64,000 nucleotides of DNA from Linepithema humile (Eukaryota > Arthropoda > Insecta > Hymenoptera > Formicidae). The stretch is from positions 45,972,931 to 46,036,930 of the forward strand of contig NC_090128.1 in NCBI RefSeq assembly GCF_040581485.1, read 5' to 3'. The notes under the pieces were generated by a model. That model did not search any database and was not told the origin of the DNA. It saw only the letters and a list, made by a program, of their open reading frames with translations. Below, piece after piece: positions 61,001 to 64,000 of the stretch. A program made the position numbers and the translations under genes. Within the stretch, counting starts at the first letter, position 1; each line of letters opens with the position of its first letter.

Positions 61001-63949
61001 TTCTATTGCGCCATCGTGCGAATAATCAATCGCGATTGAATAATACGGTATCGATTGTCTCGAGTTGATCCAAAATCGGATATCCATCTGAAAAATACGA
61101 GAACAAATCACCGGCCAATTTAATTCTTAATCGCGCGGTTACGTCAATTCGTGACATCTTAATGCGTAAAATTTTCATTTGTCGGATCGTTCGCGGGCAT
61201 TAAATTTTGATCGGGATTAAACTCATCCAGATTCAATCAATATCTGCCGCAGTGTCCAATAATGTGCCGCCGCAGTCGAAATTTCCCATCGTGGATCTCG
61301 AGAGCGGCACAAACTACGAACTACGCGTGACGGCTTACAACAACGCCGGTTCCACCCAGGCTGAGTACCTGTTCAGCACGCTGTCACCGAGCGGGAACAA
61401 CCGTTTGCACGAGGATCATCCGCAGGAGAGCGAGAACACTCCGCTCTATCTCGACGCGCATGTTTTGGCGCCCAGCGTCATCTCGGTTCTGGCCGTCATG
61501 CTGGCGATCGCCGGGGTGTGCTTTTGCCTCAAGACACGTGAGTACCGAGGCCGATCGCGGGACTTTGTTCTGTCAATTAACGTGTATACGTTTCGAGCGT
61601 GAGAATATAGTTTCCGGATACCGGATTCGGTTTTTTTTTTTTTTGCGCCGGGGGAAAAAAAAATCTGTCGAGCGCCGTTTATTTTCGCGTATTCCACTTG
61701 GTACACATTGTAACGATTCCGCCGCGAATTGGAACAGAAGGGTGACGAGGGGGAGCAGTGAAATAGTCTCCATGTTTTATTTTTTCGTCAACTACCCTCG
61801 ATATCAGGTACAATGTCAACAGCAGCGGTTCGCGATATCCGCCGCGAGCGCTTGGTTTAATTAAAAACTTCATAAACGAATCACGTAGGCGGCCGTTGCT
61901 CCAGATAGCCGTCGGTTACCGCGAGACGAGGGTGTATCAACTACGTGAACTCTCTTAAGAAATACTAATACACCGAGTATAAGTACAGACGAGTCAATTT
62001 TTCGTACGCCAACATTTCGACAGCTTTCATACAAATGGCTTCACCTTTTATGACGCCGTCAAACAATCTGATTCATCTAGAAGTGATGAAATTGCATCTT
62101 TGCTAGACGTATTCGATATCTATTTTTTTTTTTTGATACACTTGAAAAGTGAGTTTGTCACATCAGTGATTTTGCGATCCAATTTTGAAGGATGTGAGAT
62201 TCACATATAACATTTAGTACATATAAATTTTATTTACATCCGGCATGATATATTTACAATATTTTATAATGTTTTCATCATTTAATAAATATTGAATTTC
62301 TATTAAATATTAATTACCGTGCGATCGCGGATGGTTTAATTTGCGAGATTTAATTAAAATCGGTAAAATATCGATATTTGCTCGGATCGCTGTATGCGGA
62401 TTAGACGCGAATGTTTCGATGCCACGCACGATAAATATGGCATCAAGAATGGCTTGAAGCAAAAGTGACCAAAAATAACAGCGCAATAGAGAGAAGAAAG
62501 AACACTAACTGGCAGTTTTCTTTTACAAGTGTATGTTGCAAAACTACCTTCTGTATACAATGAGAATTCGATGATTGCACGGTGCGTATCGGTAATCGTT
62601 GATTACCGAGCGCCCGGCGATCCGCAAAGCCACGCTAACGTTTCCAGATCCAGAGGGATCCGGAGGTGCGAACGATCCGAGCTCGCAAACACAGGCGGCT
62701 TTAGACAACAAACACAACATGGAACAGAGGGAGCAGTACTATGCCACAGTGAGGAAACCGGGACAACAGTCACCTTGCCGCGAGGTGAGCGCCCTGGAAC
62801 GAATACCCGAGTATTCGGAAGATATTTATCCGTATGCCACCTTCAATCTGCCCGAGCAGGAAAATCTTTCGGCGAATCCCATGAGACAAGCGTTCTTCTA
62901 CGAGCGCAGCGAGACGATGCTGCAGGGTGCTCAAGTACGTTCACATCTCACAACGGTTTACCGGCGCCTCGCACAATCTATCTTGCAATTCTTTTGACAC
63001 CGCTTCTTCGTCAAACGCGACGTCTGAGCTGATAAAAAATTCGCAAACTCGCGCCGTTCAGATAGCTATCCGTGATATAAAGTCACGACGATCAAGTAAT
63101 CTCATTAAAGAAGTTATAATGCAATAGAAGTACGATTGCTTTTCTCGTTTGCGTTAATGCTTAAAGGGATTATTAATTGTGTTGTCTACAACTTGGGATG
63201 AAAATTGCCCGAGATATCGATTATTGAATTGCAATTTGTATCAGTGAGGTAATGCTAACATTAATGGGATTAAAGGAGCAAAAGTATTTTGCGATGCAAA
63301 AACACACTTTACTAATTGATCGAGTCGTGCCATTTTCAATCCATCAATATTTTGCAATCAACGGTCGAATAAAAATCCCTCACTTATCATTTATCGGATT
63401 CTAGAAAGTAGGTTGATATTTGCAAGAGTCGTGTGTGTCAAACACATTTCTCATATCTCCGTCCGCGAAGAGTCCCATGCAACAACAAATCGATTGCAGT
63501 GCGACGTGGACCAATACACGAAAGTGCGAGGCCGGGCGCGACGCAAGTCGAAATCGTTCAAGTCGGAGTCGGAGGAGTACGACACGCTGGGCTCGGACAG
63601 CGACACGGAGGTCGGCACCAGCAGCCGCACCGAGTCGTCGAATCACCTGGACGACTCCGGCCCGACGTCGATACTCGCCCGTTCGCCGGGACCGAACTCC
63701 GTCAATCAGCGGGAGCAGCGGCTCGCCCTGGTGCAGCGACCGGTTCATCATAGTAAGTTAGTATTCGGTTTTCTGTGTCCGGGCCGCGGGCCTCTCACGT
63801 AGTCGAGTGCGCGCCACTAACTGCCCAACGCGTCAACGTCACGCGTAACTCTTTCCAGATGTGCTGTACCACACGCACGAATCAAGTACATCAACCGAGC
63901 CGTCACCAATTTCTGAGAGAAAGACTTTCCCGAGGCTCGAAAAACAAAG
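11934..63949 (+). CDS. Dscam2: Dscam2-like cell adhesion gene, 27 exons, open at both ends
   Basis: This entry is the span of the whole recognised coding region; the exons are listed separately. The product is a single-pass membrane receptor of the Dscam family, which in insects mediates homophilic recognition between neurites. Seen: ten Ig domains with paired Cys and a core Trp, six FN3 repeats, one hydrophobic helix, and a tail with tyrosine motifs and a serine/acidic stretch typical of Dscam tails. Exon phases join consistently (mostly 1-1), giving 5,647 nt with e10A or 5,581 nt with e10B. Two Ig7 exons in tandem are the hallmark of Dscam2 (honeybee AbsCAM) rather than hypervariable Dscam1, whose large exon arrays are absent from the introns here. 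The signal peptide exon and the end of the tail are not in hand. The family call is very safe; the paralogue call is an inference. Confidence 0.85.
12258..17430. other. Intron 1 (5.2 kb)
   Basis: The intron runs from GTACGT to TGTTGCAG. It contains AT-rich sequence at 12600-13150 and 14830-15450, GC-richer patches at 13440-14800 and 15580-16680, and CT/GA microsatellites. No coding exon is recognised. Arg/Ser-rich open frames in the GC patches look like composition artefacts. Confidence 0.75.
16272..16315. repeat. (CT)n microsatellite, 44 nt
   Basis: This is the longest pure CT tract in the window, within intron 1. A short GA tract at 16020-16034 lies about 240 nt upstream; the two could pair in the RNA. 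Confidence 0.95.
17431..17592 (+). CDS. Dscam2: Dscam2 exon e2: first half of Ig2
   Basis: Acceptor TGTTGCAG, donor GGCG|GTAAGT, 162 nt, phase 1-1. The exon opens with VVNQRYDPEV, the conserved start of Dscam Ig2. The first core Cys is in LMRCNVPSF and the core Trp in VTSWLQEP. In Dscam1 the equivalent half-domain is the exon 4 cluster with many alternatives; only one copy is visible here, which argues for Dscam2. Joining to e3 creates an Asp codon (MGDGKYH). Confidence 0.93.
17593..17925. other. Intron 2 (333 nt)
   Basis: A short intron from GTAAGT to TTATAG. I see no other feature in it and no extra copy of the Ig2 half exon. Confidence 0.85.
17926..18075 (+). CDS. Dscam2: Dscam2 exon e3: second half of Ig2
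   Basis: Acceptor GTTATAG, donor ACTG|GTGAGT, 150 nt, phase 1-1. It reads GKYHMLPTGELMII and then YRCRTHHRLTQET with the second core Cys; the C-R-T-x-H-R-L-T motif is characteristic of Dscam Ig2. An N-glycosylation sequon (NIT) lies in the E strand. It joins e4 through a GAG (Glu) codon. Confidence 0.93.
20801..20834. repeat. GCCGC-type pentamer repeat
   Basis: About seven units of CGCCG/CGCGC with one A interruption, in intron 3. Confidence 0.85.
22759..22776. repeat. Poly(C) run of 18
   Basis: Eighteen consecutive C residues followed directly by AG, about 155 nt upstream of exon e4. Using that AG as an acceptor would meet a TGA within five codons, so it is at most a decoy. Confidence 0.9.
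22932..23049 (+). CDS. Dscam2: Dscam2 exon e4: first half of Ig3
   Basis: Acceptor CTATTTTCAG, donor ATAG|GTAAGT, 118 nt, phase 1 to 2. It encodes RGFMPPIINDK, then VVIPCVAYANPTPTN with the first core Cys. The C-strand Trp comes from the next exon (WYCN). It is the equivalent of the Dscam1 exon 6 half domain, present here as a single copy. The phase-2 end (AG) pairs with the single leading G of e5 to make Arg. Confidence 0.9.
24442..24527. repeat. (CT)n microsatellite and adjacent poly(T)
   Basis: About 38 nt of CT repeat, then a short spacer and a run of about 18 T at 24510-24527. Confidence 0.9.
24897..26050. other. GC-rich, CpG-rich island inside intron 4
   Basis: This stretch is much more GC-rich than its surroundings, with C-rich runs at 24917-24980 and many CG dinucleotides (such as GCGCGCGCGACGCG near 25119). 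The minus strand carries an open frame of 254 codons at 25257-26021, rich in Arg, Ser, Pro and Glu, with no domain, signal peptide or membrane segment I recognise. High GC alone lengthens open frames, so I do not call it a gene. It could be an internal promoter or noncoding transcript region. Confidence 0.35.
28820..29063 (+). CDS. Dscam2: Dscam2 exon e5: end of Ig3 and start of Ig4
   Basis: Acceptor TTTCCGCAG, donor TCTG|GTAATT, 244 nt, phase 2 to 0. It starts RWYCNRNQ, giving the Ig3 core Trp, and continues with YMCTASNSEGSE, the Ig3 F-strand motif with the second Cys. After the short linker RLTVSAPLSVHVQPAIQ it enters Ig4. The phase-0 end is unusual in this gene but matches e6 exactly. Confidence 0.93.
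29064..29674. other. Intron 5 (611 nt)
   Basis: An AT-rich intron from GTAATT to TTTTGCAG with a good pyrimidine tract at its end. Nothing else is seen. Confidence 0.85.
29675..29879 (+). CDS. Dscam2: Dscam2 exon e6: rest of Ig4
   Basis: Acceptor CCTTTTGCAG, donor GGAG|GTAAGC, 205 nt, phase 0 to 1. It opens with TCTASGFPKAALYWLKDGQP, giving the first Cys and the Trp of Ig4. The second Cys is in GMYQCFVRNEYEMAQ after the D-R-G turn. It joins e7 through a GAG (Glu) codon: RLG-E-IAPQL. Confidence 0.94.
29986..30174. mobile_element. Foldback (MITE-like) element
   Basis: Two arms of about 85 nt are near-complementary. The left arm starts CACGGAGAAAATTT and the right arm ends AAATTTTCTCCGTG. Matching inner blocks are ATGTCAAAAATT on the left and its complement AATTTTTGACAT on the right, followed by CCGCGG in both arms. 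Almost the whole element is inverted repeat, as in nonautonomous palindromic transposons. No clear target-site duplication and no transposase are visible. The family is not identified. Confidence 0.75.
30621..30770. repeat. Diverged direct repeat, copy 1
   Basis: Shares three collinear blocks with 31220-31373: TTGGTTAATGCAGTGGAACT, TCGTAACGCATTTCCCATC and TACGTGCCATTTTTGCGGGA. Spacing between blocks is conserved within a few bases. It may be the relic of a repeat family or an old local duplication. On the minus strand both copies read fragments such as QKWHV, DGK.VT and TALTN, split between frames. Confidence 0.65.
30886..30942. repeat. CT / TATC compound microsatellite
   Basis: CT repeats followed by several TATC tetramers and CTATCT units, located between the two copies of the diverged direct repeat. 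Confidence 0.9.
31220..31373. repeat. Diverged direct repeat, copy 2
   Basis: The matching blocks read TTGGTTAACGCTGTTGGAAC, TCGTAACGTATTTTCCATC and TACGTGCCATTTTTGTACGA, about 600 nt after copy 1 and in the same orientation. No intact reading frame runs through it. Confidence 0.65.
34700..34809. repeat. Short tandem duplication
   Basis: ATTCAGATTATTTTTAAATA (from about 34700) and ATTTAGATTATTTTTAAACG (from about 34769) are each followed within 30 nt by TCGACGAGA. The unit is about 69 nt. Confidence 0.6.
35023..35319 (+). CDS. Dscam2: Dscam2 exon e7: Ig5
   Basis: Acceptor CTGTTAACAG, donor TACG|GTGAGT, 297 nt, phase 1-1, one complete domain. This is the most conserved Ig of the family and is nearly textbook: APQLVYRFIEQTMQPGPSVS, then CSAAGNPTPQISWLLDGFPL, then IGQYVTVYGDVISHVNIT, and YECIASSRAGDARHSARLN. 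The two Cys and the core Trp are present, along with an NIT sequon. This exon alone identifies the locus as Dscam. Confidence 0.97.
35320..35689. other. Intron 7 (370 nt)
   Basis: An intron from GTGAGT to TAATCTCAG. Nothing else is seen in it. Confidence 0.85.
35690..35800 (+). CDS. Dscam2: Dscam2 exon e8: first half of Ig6
   Basis: Acceptor CTAATCTCAG, donor AAAG|GTAAGC, 111 nt, phase 1-1. It reads GLPYVRPMSSVSAVAGKQ, then IKCPVAGYPIESIVWEK with the first Cys and the Trp. The CPVAGYPI motif is diagnostic of Dscam Ig6. Confidence 0.95.
35801..36176. other. Intron 8 (376 nt)
   Basis: Contains a (CT) run at 36121-36141, about 36 nt from the acceptor, that forms part of the pyrimidine tract. 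Nothing else is seen. Confidence 0.85.
36177..36335 (+). CDS. Dscam2: Dscam2 exon e9: second half of Ig6
   Basis: Acceptor GTTATCAG, donor TTAG|GTAAGT, 159 nt, phase 1-1. It reads KLPTNMRQRVANGTLFIDTV, then GTYTCTARNKHNFTSHRSVE with the second Cys. Two sequons, NGT and NFT, are present. It is the constant exon just upstream of the Ig7 choice; its trailing G joins either TG of e10A or TT of e10B, giving Val both ways. Confidence 0.94.
38387..38416. repeat. (CT)n microsatellite
   Basis: About 30 nt of CT repeat in intron 9, roughly 0.9 kb upstream of e10A. Confidence 0.9.
39008..39271 (+). promoter_or_regulatory. Candidate splicing-control region: YGCT cluster before e10A
   Basis: Nine CGCT or TGCT tetramers start at 39008, 39012, 39029, 39068, 39087, 39090, 39104, 39115 and 39268; the last lies about 40 nt before the acceptor. 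YGCU is the established core of Muscleblind-family binding sites, and Muscleblind is a known regulator of Drosophila Dscam2 exon 10A/10B choice. Binding here is inference. Roughly two would be expected by chance in this length at even base use, more in GC-rich sequence. Confidence 0.4.
39309..39734 (+). CDS. Dscam2: Dscam2 exon e10A: alternative Ig7 (first copy)
   Basis: Acceptor TTCTTTCAG with a strong pyrimidine tract, donor AACG|GTAAAC, 426 nt, phase 1-1. The first half reads VPPKITPFSFARDLNVGDRT, Cys in VQCVVVTGD, Trp in FTWLKDN; the second half reads ALSISTIAPAHNGTYTCRVT. It aligns domain for domain with e10B, so the two are alternative versions of Ig7, the diagnostic feature of Dscam2/AbsCAM. 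Between strands C' and D there is an unusual insert of about 45 residues, rich in Gly, Ser, Ala, Pro and Lys/Arg, encoded by very GC-rich DNA. Mutually exclusive use with e10B is known in the family and inferred here. Confidence 0.93.
39816..39913 (+). promoter_or_regulatory. Long U/C-rich tract downstream of e10A donor
   Basis: Almost 100 nt of nearly pure pyrimidine (T runs of 8 to 11 separated by C) starts about 82 nt after the donor. U-rich sequence downstream of a weak 5' splice site is a classic context for TIA-type activators, and CU-rich sequence for PTB; which applies here is unknown. Confidence 0.45.
40731..40797. repeat. CT / ATCT compound microsatellite
   Basis: CT repeats interrupted by three ATCTCT units, in the intron between e10A and e10B. 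Confidence 0.9.
42062..42115. repeat. (CA)n array, first copy
   Basis: An interrupted CA array (CACACG, CACATA variants) of about 54 nt on the transcript strand. Confidence 0.9.
42547..42612. repeat. (CA)n array, second copy
   Basis: A second interrupted CA array, about 485 nt after the first and 600 nt before e10B. Intronic CA repeats bind hnRNP L-type regulators in other animals. Confidence 0.9.
43212..43571 (+). CDS. Dscam2: Dscam2 exon e10B: alternative Ig7 (second copy)
   Basis: 360 nt, phase 1-1. It reads VPPRISPFYFGNGLMEGMRT, Cys in LMCTTSQGD, Trp in NITWLMDEKPI, then SILTINSVSASHSGNYTCQI and GLAEHSTSLSVA. It pairs with e10A along its whole length. The C'-D loop carries a shorter insert with an Ala/Val run (about 25 residues). 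The acceptor CGTTTATAG lacks a pyrimidine tract and the donor is GCTG|GTTGGT; nearby alternatives (43575, 43592, 43601) give the wrong phase, so this odd donor is forced by frame and by alignment to e10A. The weak sites suggest that it needs an activator. Confidence 0.92.
43641..43777 (+). promoter_or_regulatory. Long CU-repeat tract downstream of e10B donor
   Basis: About 135 nt of pyrimidine-rich sequence, including (CT)n with CACT interruptions at 43690-43760, starts about 70 nt after the donor. Position and size mirror the tract behind e10A. It is a candidate PTB/CU-binding platform; function is inferred. Confidence 0.45.
45369..45396. repeat. (TA)n run
   Basis: TATA repeat with GTA interruptions in AT-rich intron sequence. 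Confidence 0.85.
47745..47864 (+). CDS. Dscam2: Dscam2 exon e11: first half of Ig8
   Basis: Acceptor GTATTTTTAG, donor ATCG|GTAAGT, 120 nt, phase 1-1. It reads VPPRWTVEPIDQNAVVGHGV, then IACQAEGFPIPTVTWKQSIG with the first Cys and the Trp. PPRWxxEP is the conserved start of Dscam Ig8. It is the constant exon that both Ig7 alternatives must join. Confidence 0.95.
47865..50118. other. Intron (2.3 kb) within Ig8
   Basis: AT-rich, with no recognised exon. A short A-rich element near 49017-49043 resembles one at 42788-42814. Confidence 0.75.
50119..50298 (+). CDS. Dscam2: Dscam2 exon e12: second half of Ig8
   Basis: Acceptor CACATTTAG, donor CATG|GTAAAA, 180 nt, phase 1-1. It reads GETPGDYREL, then RNGSLVIPRVSRDHAGFYL, and YLCQASNGIGPGLSKLIRL with the second Cys. 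The TPGDY and NGIGxGLS motifs match Dscam Ig8. The domain insert between them is Gly-rich. Confidence 0.94.
50299..51000. other. Intron (702 nt)
   Basis: From GTAAAA to CGCTACAG. Nothing else is seen. Confidence 0.85.
51001..51148 (+). CDS. Dscam2: Dscam2 exon e13: first half of Ig9
   Basis: Acceptor CTCGCTACAG, donor TTAG|GTTCGT, 148 nt, phase 1 to 2. It reads AGPQVTVRTKQESVRRGESV, then LRCEAEGDAPLELSWRARDS with Cys and Trp, and IDPNYDVR. The C-E-A-x-G-D-x-P-L motif matches Dscam Ig9. The donor is not optimal (T at +3) but the phase is confirmed by e14. Confidence 0.92.
51149..52173. other. Intron (1.0 kb) within Ig9
   Basis: AT-rich, with no feature recognised apart from the splice sites. 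Confidence 0.85.
52174..52475 (+). CDS. Dscam2: Dscam2 exon e14: end of Ig9 and start of FN1
   Basis: Acceptor TTCTTGTTCAG, donor CAAG|GTATAC, 302 nt, phase 2 to 1. The Ig9 part carries MDRGDYVCVAANAYGHDKAS with the second Cys; then IHLLVQEPPDFPRNLHVAEQ links into FN1, whose B/C strands give IRLAWSSPAT and ITKYIVQYKEA. The exon fuses the last N-terminal Ig to the first FN3, as in other Dscam genes. Confidence 0.95.
52476..56040. other. Intron (3.6 kb) within FN1
   Basis: AT-rich with TA-rich runs near 53183-53205 and 55001-55043. No exon is recognised. The acceptor GCTGGAAAG is purine-rich close to the junction. Confidence 0.75.
55001..55043. repeat. (TA)n / ATATAC run
   Basis: About 43 nt of alternating AT with ACAT interruptions. 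Confidence 0.9.
56041..56189 (+). CDS. Dscam2: Dscam2 exon e15: rest of FN1
   Basis: Acceptor TTGCTGGAAAG, donor TCAT|GTCAGT, 149 nt, phase 1 to 0. It starts DVWHEHNTQKLVDGDN, then VSPLKPATTYHFRVLAENHL and GTSAPSDILH. The L-x-P-x-T-x-Y-x-F-R-V-x-A-E-N motif is the FN3 E-F signature. It joins e16 at a codon boundary (LH-VQTDGEVP). Confidence 0.92.
56357..56511 (+). CDS. Dscam2: Dscam2 exon e16: first half of FN2
   Basis: Acceptor TCGAAACAG, donor CTCGG|GTATCG, 155 nt, phase 0 to 2. It reads EVPGGPPRHVSVEPLGPQQL, then KITWQPPDRSLWNGELLGY and TISYTNL. The W-Q-P-P...W-N-G-x-L-L-G-Y pattern is typical of Dscam FN2. The donor is mediocre but is set by the phase of e17. Confidence 0.92.
56512..57588. 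other. Intron (1.1 kb) within FN2
   Basis: AT-rich with a TA repeat at about 57293-57316. Nothing else is seen. Confidence 0.85.
57589..57770 (+). CDS. Dscam2: Dscam2 exon e17: rest of FN2
   Basis: Acceptor GGCTTTATTTCAG, donor GACG|GTGAGT, 182 nt, phase 2 to 1. It reads GDDQLTNTTRVGITG, then DYRLTGLRKYTQYSIVVKAF and NSKGDGPGSDPVTAHTFED. L-x-K-Y-T-x-Y-x-I-V-V is the FN3 E-F motif. The open frame upstream of the acceptor is intronic, since it does not fit the FN3 fold. Confidence 0.93.
57771..58419. other. Intron (649 nt)
   Basis: AT-rich, from GTGAGT to TTGACATAG. Nothing else is seen. Confidence 0.85.
58420..58728 (+). CDS. Dscam2: Dscam2 exon e18: FN3 repeat 3
   Basis: Acceptor ATTTGACATAG, donor ACCG|GTAAAT, 309 nt, phase 1-1, one complete domain. 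It reads VPSAPPQNVACAALNGQNIQ, then VTWKPPPSDKVHGVVQGYKL, HALSPYTNYTVQVLAYTRPG and DGVASSSVSCTT. A sequon (NYT) precedes the F strand. The acceptor lacks a strong pyrimidine tract. Confidence 0.95.
58729..59046. other. Intron (318 nt)
   Basis: From GTAAAT to TCGCCGACAG. Nothing else is seen. Confidence 0.85.
59047..59343 (+). CDS. Dscam2: Dscam2 exon e19: FN3 repeat 4
   Basis: Acceptor TCGCCGACAG, donor ACCG|GTGAGC, 297 nt, phase 1-1. It reads VPDAPERVKAVISGENAVVI, then SWLPPRRPNGLLTQYTVYIR, then KLHESYEAWVTASTKVGQGS. W-L-P-P-x-x-P-N-G-x-x-T-x-Y is a strong match to Dscam FN4. The exon is GC-rich. Confidence 0.95.
59615..59750 (+). CDS. Dscam2: Dscam2 exon e20: first half of Ig10
   Basis: Two acceptors lie 6 nt apart and both keep frame: TTCAATTAG (exon from 59615, VPAAIISFG) and AGTTCCAG (exon from 59621, AAIISFG). 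I chose the first because Dscam proteins keep a Pro-Ala pair before IISFG. The exon continues VVPWRVDVNMACLVVGDPRP and SVEWRRANTKL, with the first Cys and the Trp. Donor AAAA|GTAAGT, 136 nt, phase 1 to 2. Ig10 sits between FN4 and FN5 in all Dscams. Confidence 0.9.
59820..59947 (+). CDS. Dscam2: Dscam2 exon e21: second half of Ig10
   Basis: Acceptor GTTTTACAG, donor CAGG|GTAGGT, 128 nt, phase 2 to 1. It reads SDVGPDNTLTLRNVQRGHED, then NYSCHAKNSLGTDEITYTLH with the second Cys and a sequon. The preceding intron is only 69 nt, the shortest in the gene. Confidence 0.93.
59948..60421. other. Intron (474 nt)
   Basis: From GTAGGT to TTTACGTATAG. Nothing else is seen. Confidence 0.85.
60422..60850 (+). 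CDS. Dscam2: Dscam2 exon e22: FN5 and start of FN6
   Basis: Acceptor TTTACGTATAG, donor CTCG|GTAAGA, 429 nt, phase 1-1. FN5 reads VPPTSPTLLATGTTTDAIQL, QWKQGDNGGAPIKGFLLAYR, and LLEGLQCGTRYQFTLAAFNR with IGSGSASD. FN6 starts after a Pro-rich linker (KPLPPPKHHF) and runs AAWQDGGCPLTYFVVEYRRL to WLL. The GCPLxYFVxxYR motif is specific to Dscam FN6. Joining e23 gives WLLVSNNV. Confidence 0.95.
60851..61252. other. Intron (402 nt) within FN6
   Basis: From GTAAGA to ATCTGCCGCAG. A second AG at 61229-61230 (CTCATCCAG) has a better tract but would shift the frame by 22 nt. Confidence 0.85.
61253..61537 (+). CDS. Dscam2: Dscam2 exon e23: end of FN6 and transmembrane helix
   Basis: Acceptor TCTGCCGCAG, donor ACAC|GTGAGT, 285 nt, phase 1-1. 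FN6 ends with VDLESGTNYELRVTAYNNAG and STQAEYLFSTLSP. A charged juxtamembrane stretch (HEDHPQESEN) is followed by the single helix, about SVISVLAVMLAIAGVCFCL, and then Lys-Thr as a stop-transfer. The Dscam1 gene has two alternative membrane exons; I see only one here. Confidence 0.95.
61538..62647. other. Intron (1.1 kb) after the membrane exon
   Basis: AT-rich with short poly(T) and poly(A) runs near 61631-61661. No second membrane exon is seen. Confidence 0.8.
62648..62934 (+). CDS. Dscam2: Dscam2 exon e24: proximal cytoplasmic tail
   Basis: Two acceptors 6 nt apart (CGTTTCCAG and GATCCAG) both keep frame, giving HPEGSGG or QGSGG. Donor TCAA|GTACGT, 287 nt, phase 1 to 0 with the first acceptor. 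The tail carries EQREQYYATVRKPGQQ and EYSEDIYPYATFNLPEQENL, tyrosine motifs conserved in Dscam tails and potential docking sites for SH2 adaptors (inference), then AFFYERSETMLQGAQ. Confidence 0.9.
62935..63499. other. Intron (565 nt)
   Basis: AT-rich, from GTACGT to CGATTGCAG. Nothing else is seen. Confidence 0.85.
63500..63752 (+). CDS. Dscam2: Dscam2 exon e25: mid cytoplasmic tail
   Basis: Acceptor TCGATTGCAG, donor CATA|GTAAGT, 253 nt, phase 0 to 1. It reads CDVDQYTKVRGRARRKSKSF, then KSESEEYDTLGSDSDTEVGT and RTESSNHLDDSGPTS. The K-S-E-S-E-E-Y-D-T-L-G-S-D-S-D-T-E stretch is a hallmark of arthropod Dscam tails and includes several casein-kinase-2-like acidic serine sites. Confidence 0.95.
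63859..63949 (+). CDS. Dscam2: Dscam2 exon e26: distal tail (gene continues beyond window)
   Basis: Acceptor CTCTTTCCAG, donor AAAG|GTGAGA, 91 nt, phase 1 to 2. It reads NVLYHTHESSTSTEPSPISE and RKTFPRLEKQ. The phase-2 end shows that at least one more coding exon lies past position 64000, so the C-terminus is missing. Confidence 0.88.
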
Positions 63950-64000
63950 GTGAGAGACAATTGCTCCTTCTTTTGTGGAAGAATATTAATATTTCATGAA

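Noticed and set aside
61231..61252. Acceptor CTCATCCAG at 61229-61230 for the membrane exon
   Set aside because: It would add 22 nt and break the frame; the AG at 61251-61252 restores WLLVSN as expected for FN6.
1..64000. tRNA, rRNA, CRISPR, bacterial insertion sequences or viral genes
   Set aside because: None was recognised by eye. The direct repeats seen are microsatellites or eukaryotic-type elements. A covariance-model tRNA scan and a repeat-library search were not possible here.

Overview
The window reads as nuclear DNA of an insect, most likely a hymenopteran and perhaps an ant. The reasons are long introns rich in CT/GA microsatellites, GC-rich CpG-containing exons set in AT-rich introns, and a very close match in exon order to insect Dscam genes. 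Species cannot be fixed by eye.

One gene, on the + strand, explains all the coding sequence I can support. It is a Down syndrome cell adhesion molecule (Dscam) family gene, and its two alternative Ig7 exons make it Dscam2 (the gene described in honeybee as AbsCAM). I find 27 exons between 11934 and 63949. Their reading phases join without a break, giving about 1,880 codons per isoform. They encode ten Ig domains, six fibronectin type III (FN3) repeats, one membrane helix and much of the cytoplasmic tail, in the order Ig1-9, FN1-4, Ig10, FN5-6, TM, tail. Exon labels e1-e26 below are window numbering only. The gene is open at both ends: the signal-peptide exon is not recognised, and the tail continues past 64000.

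Layout: 1-11933 is noncoding (upstream flank or a first intron). 11934-36335 holds Ig1-Ig6 in nine exons. 39309-43571 holds two alternative Ig7 exons, e10A and e10B. 47745-52475 holds Ig8, Ig9 and the start of FN1. 56041-61537 holds FN1-FN4, Ig10, FN5, FN6 and the membrane segment. 62648-63949 holds tail exons. Introns range from 69 nt to about 5.8 kb and contain simple repeats, one foldback MITE-like element near 30.1 kb and a diverged direct repeat near 30.6/31.3 kb. I see no nested protein gene, tRNA, rRNA or CRISPR array.

The most interesting biology is the Ig7 choice. Both alternatives are phase 1-1 and multiples of three, so reading frame cannot enforce one-or-the-other use. The downstream exon has a weak acceptor and an odd donor, a long pyrimidine tract follows each alternative, and a cluster of YGCT motifs (the Muscleblind core) lies just upstream of the first. 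The system itself is known in the family; these cis-elements are what deserves a second look.
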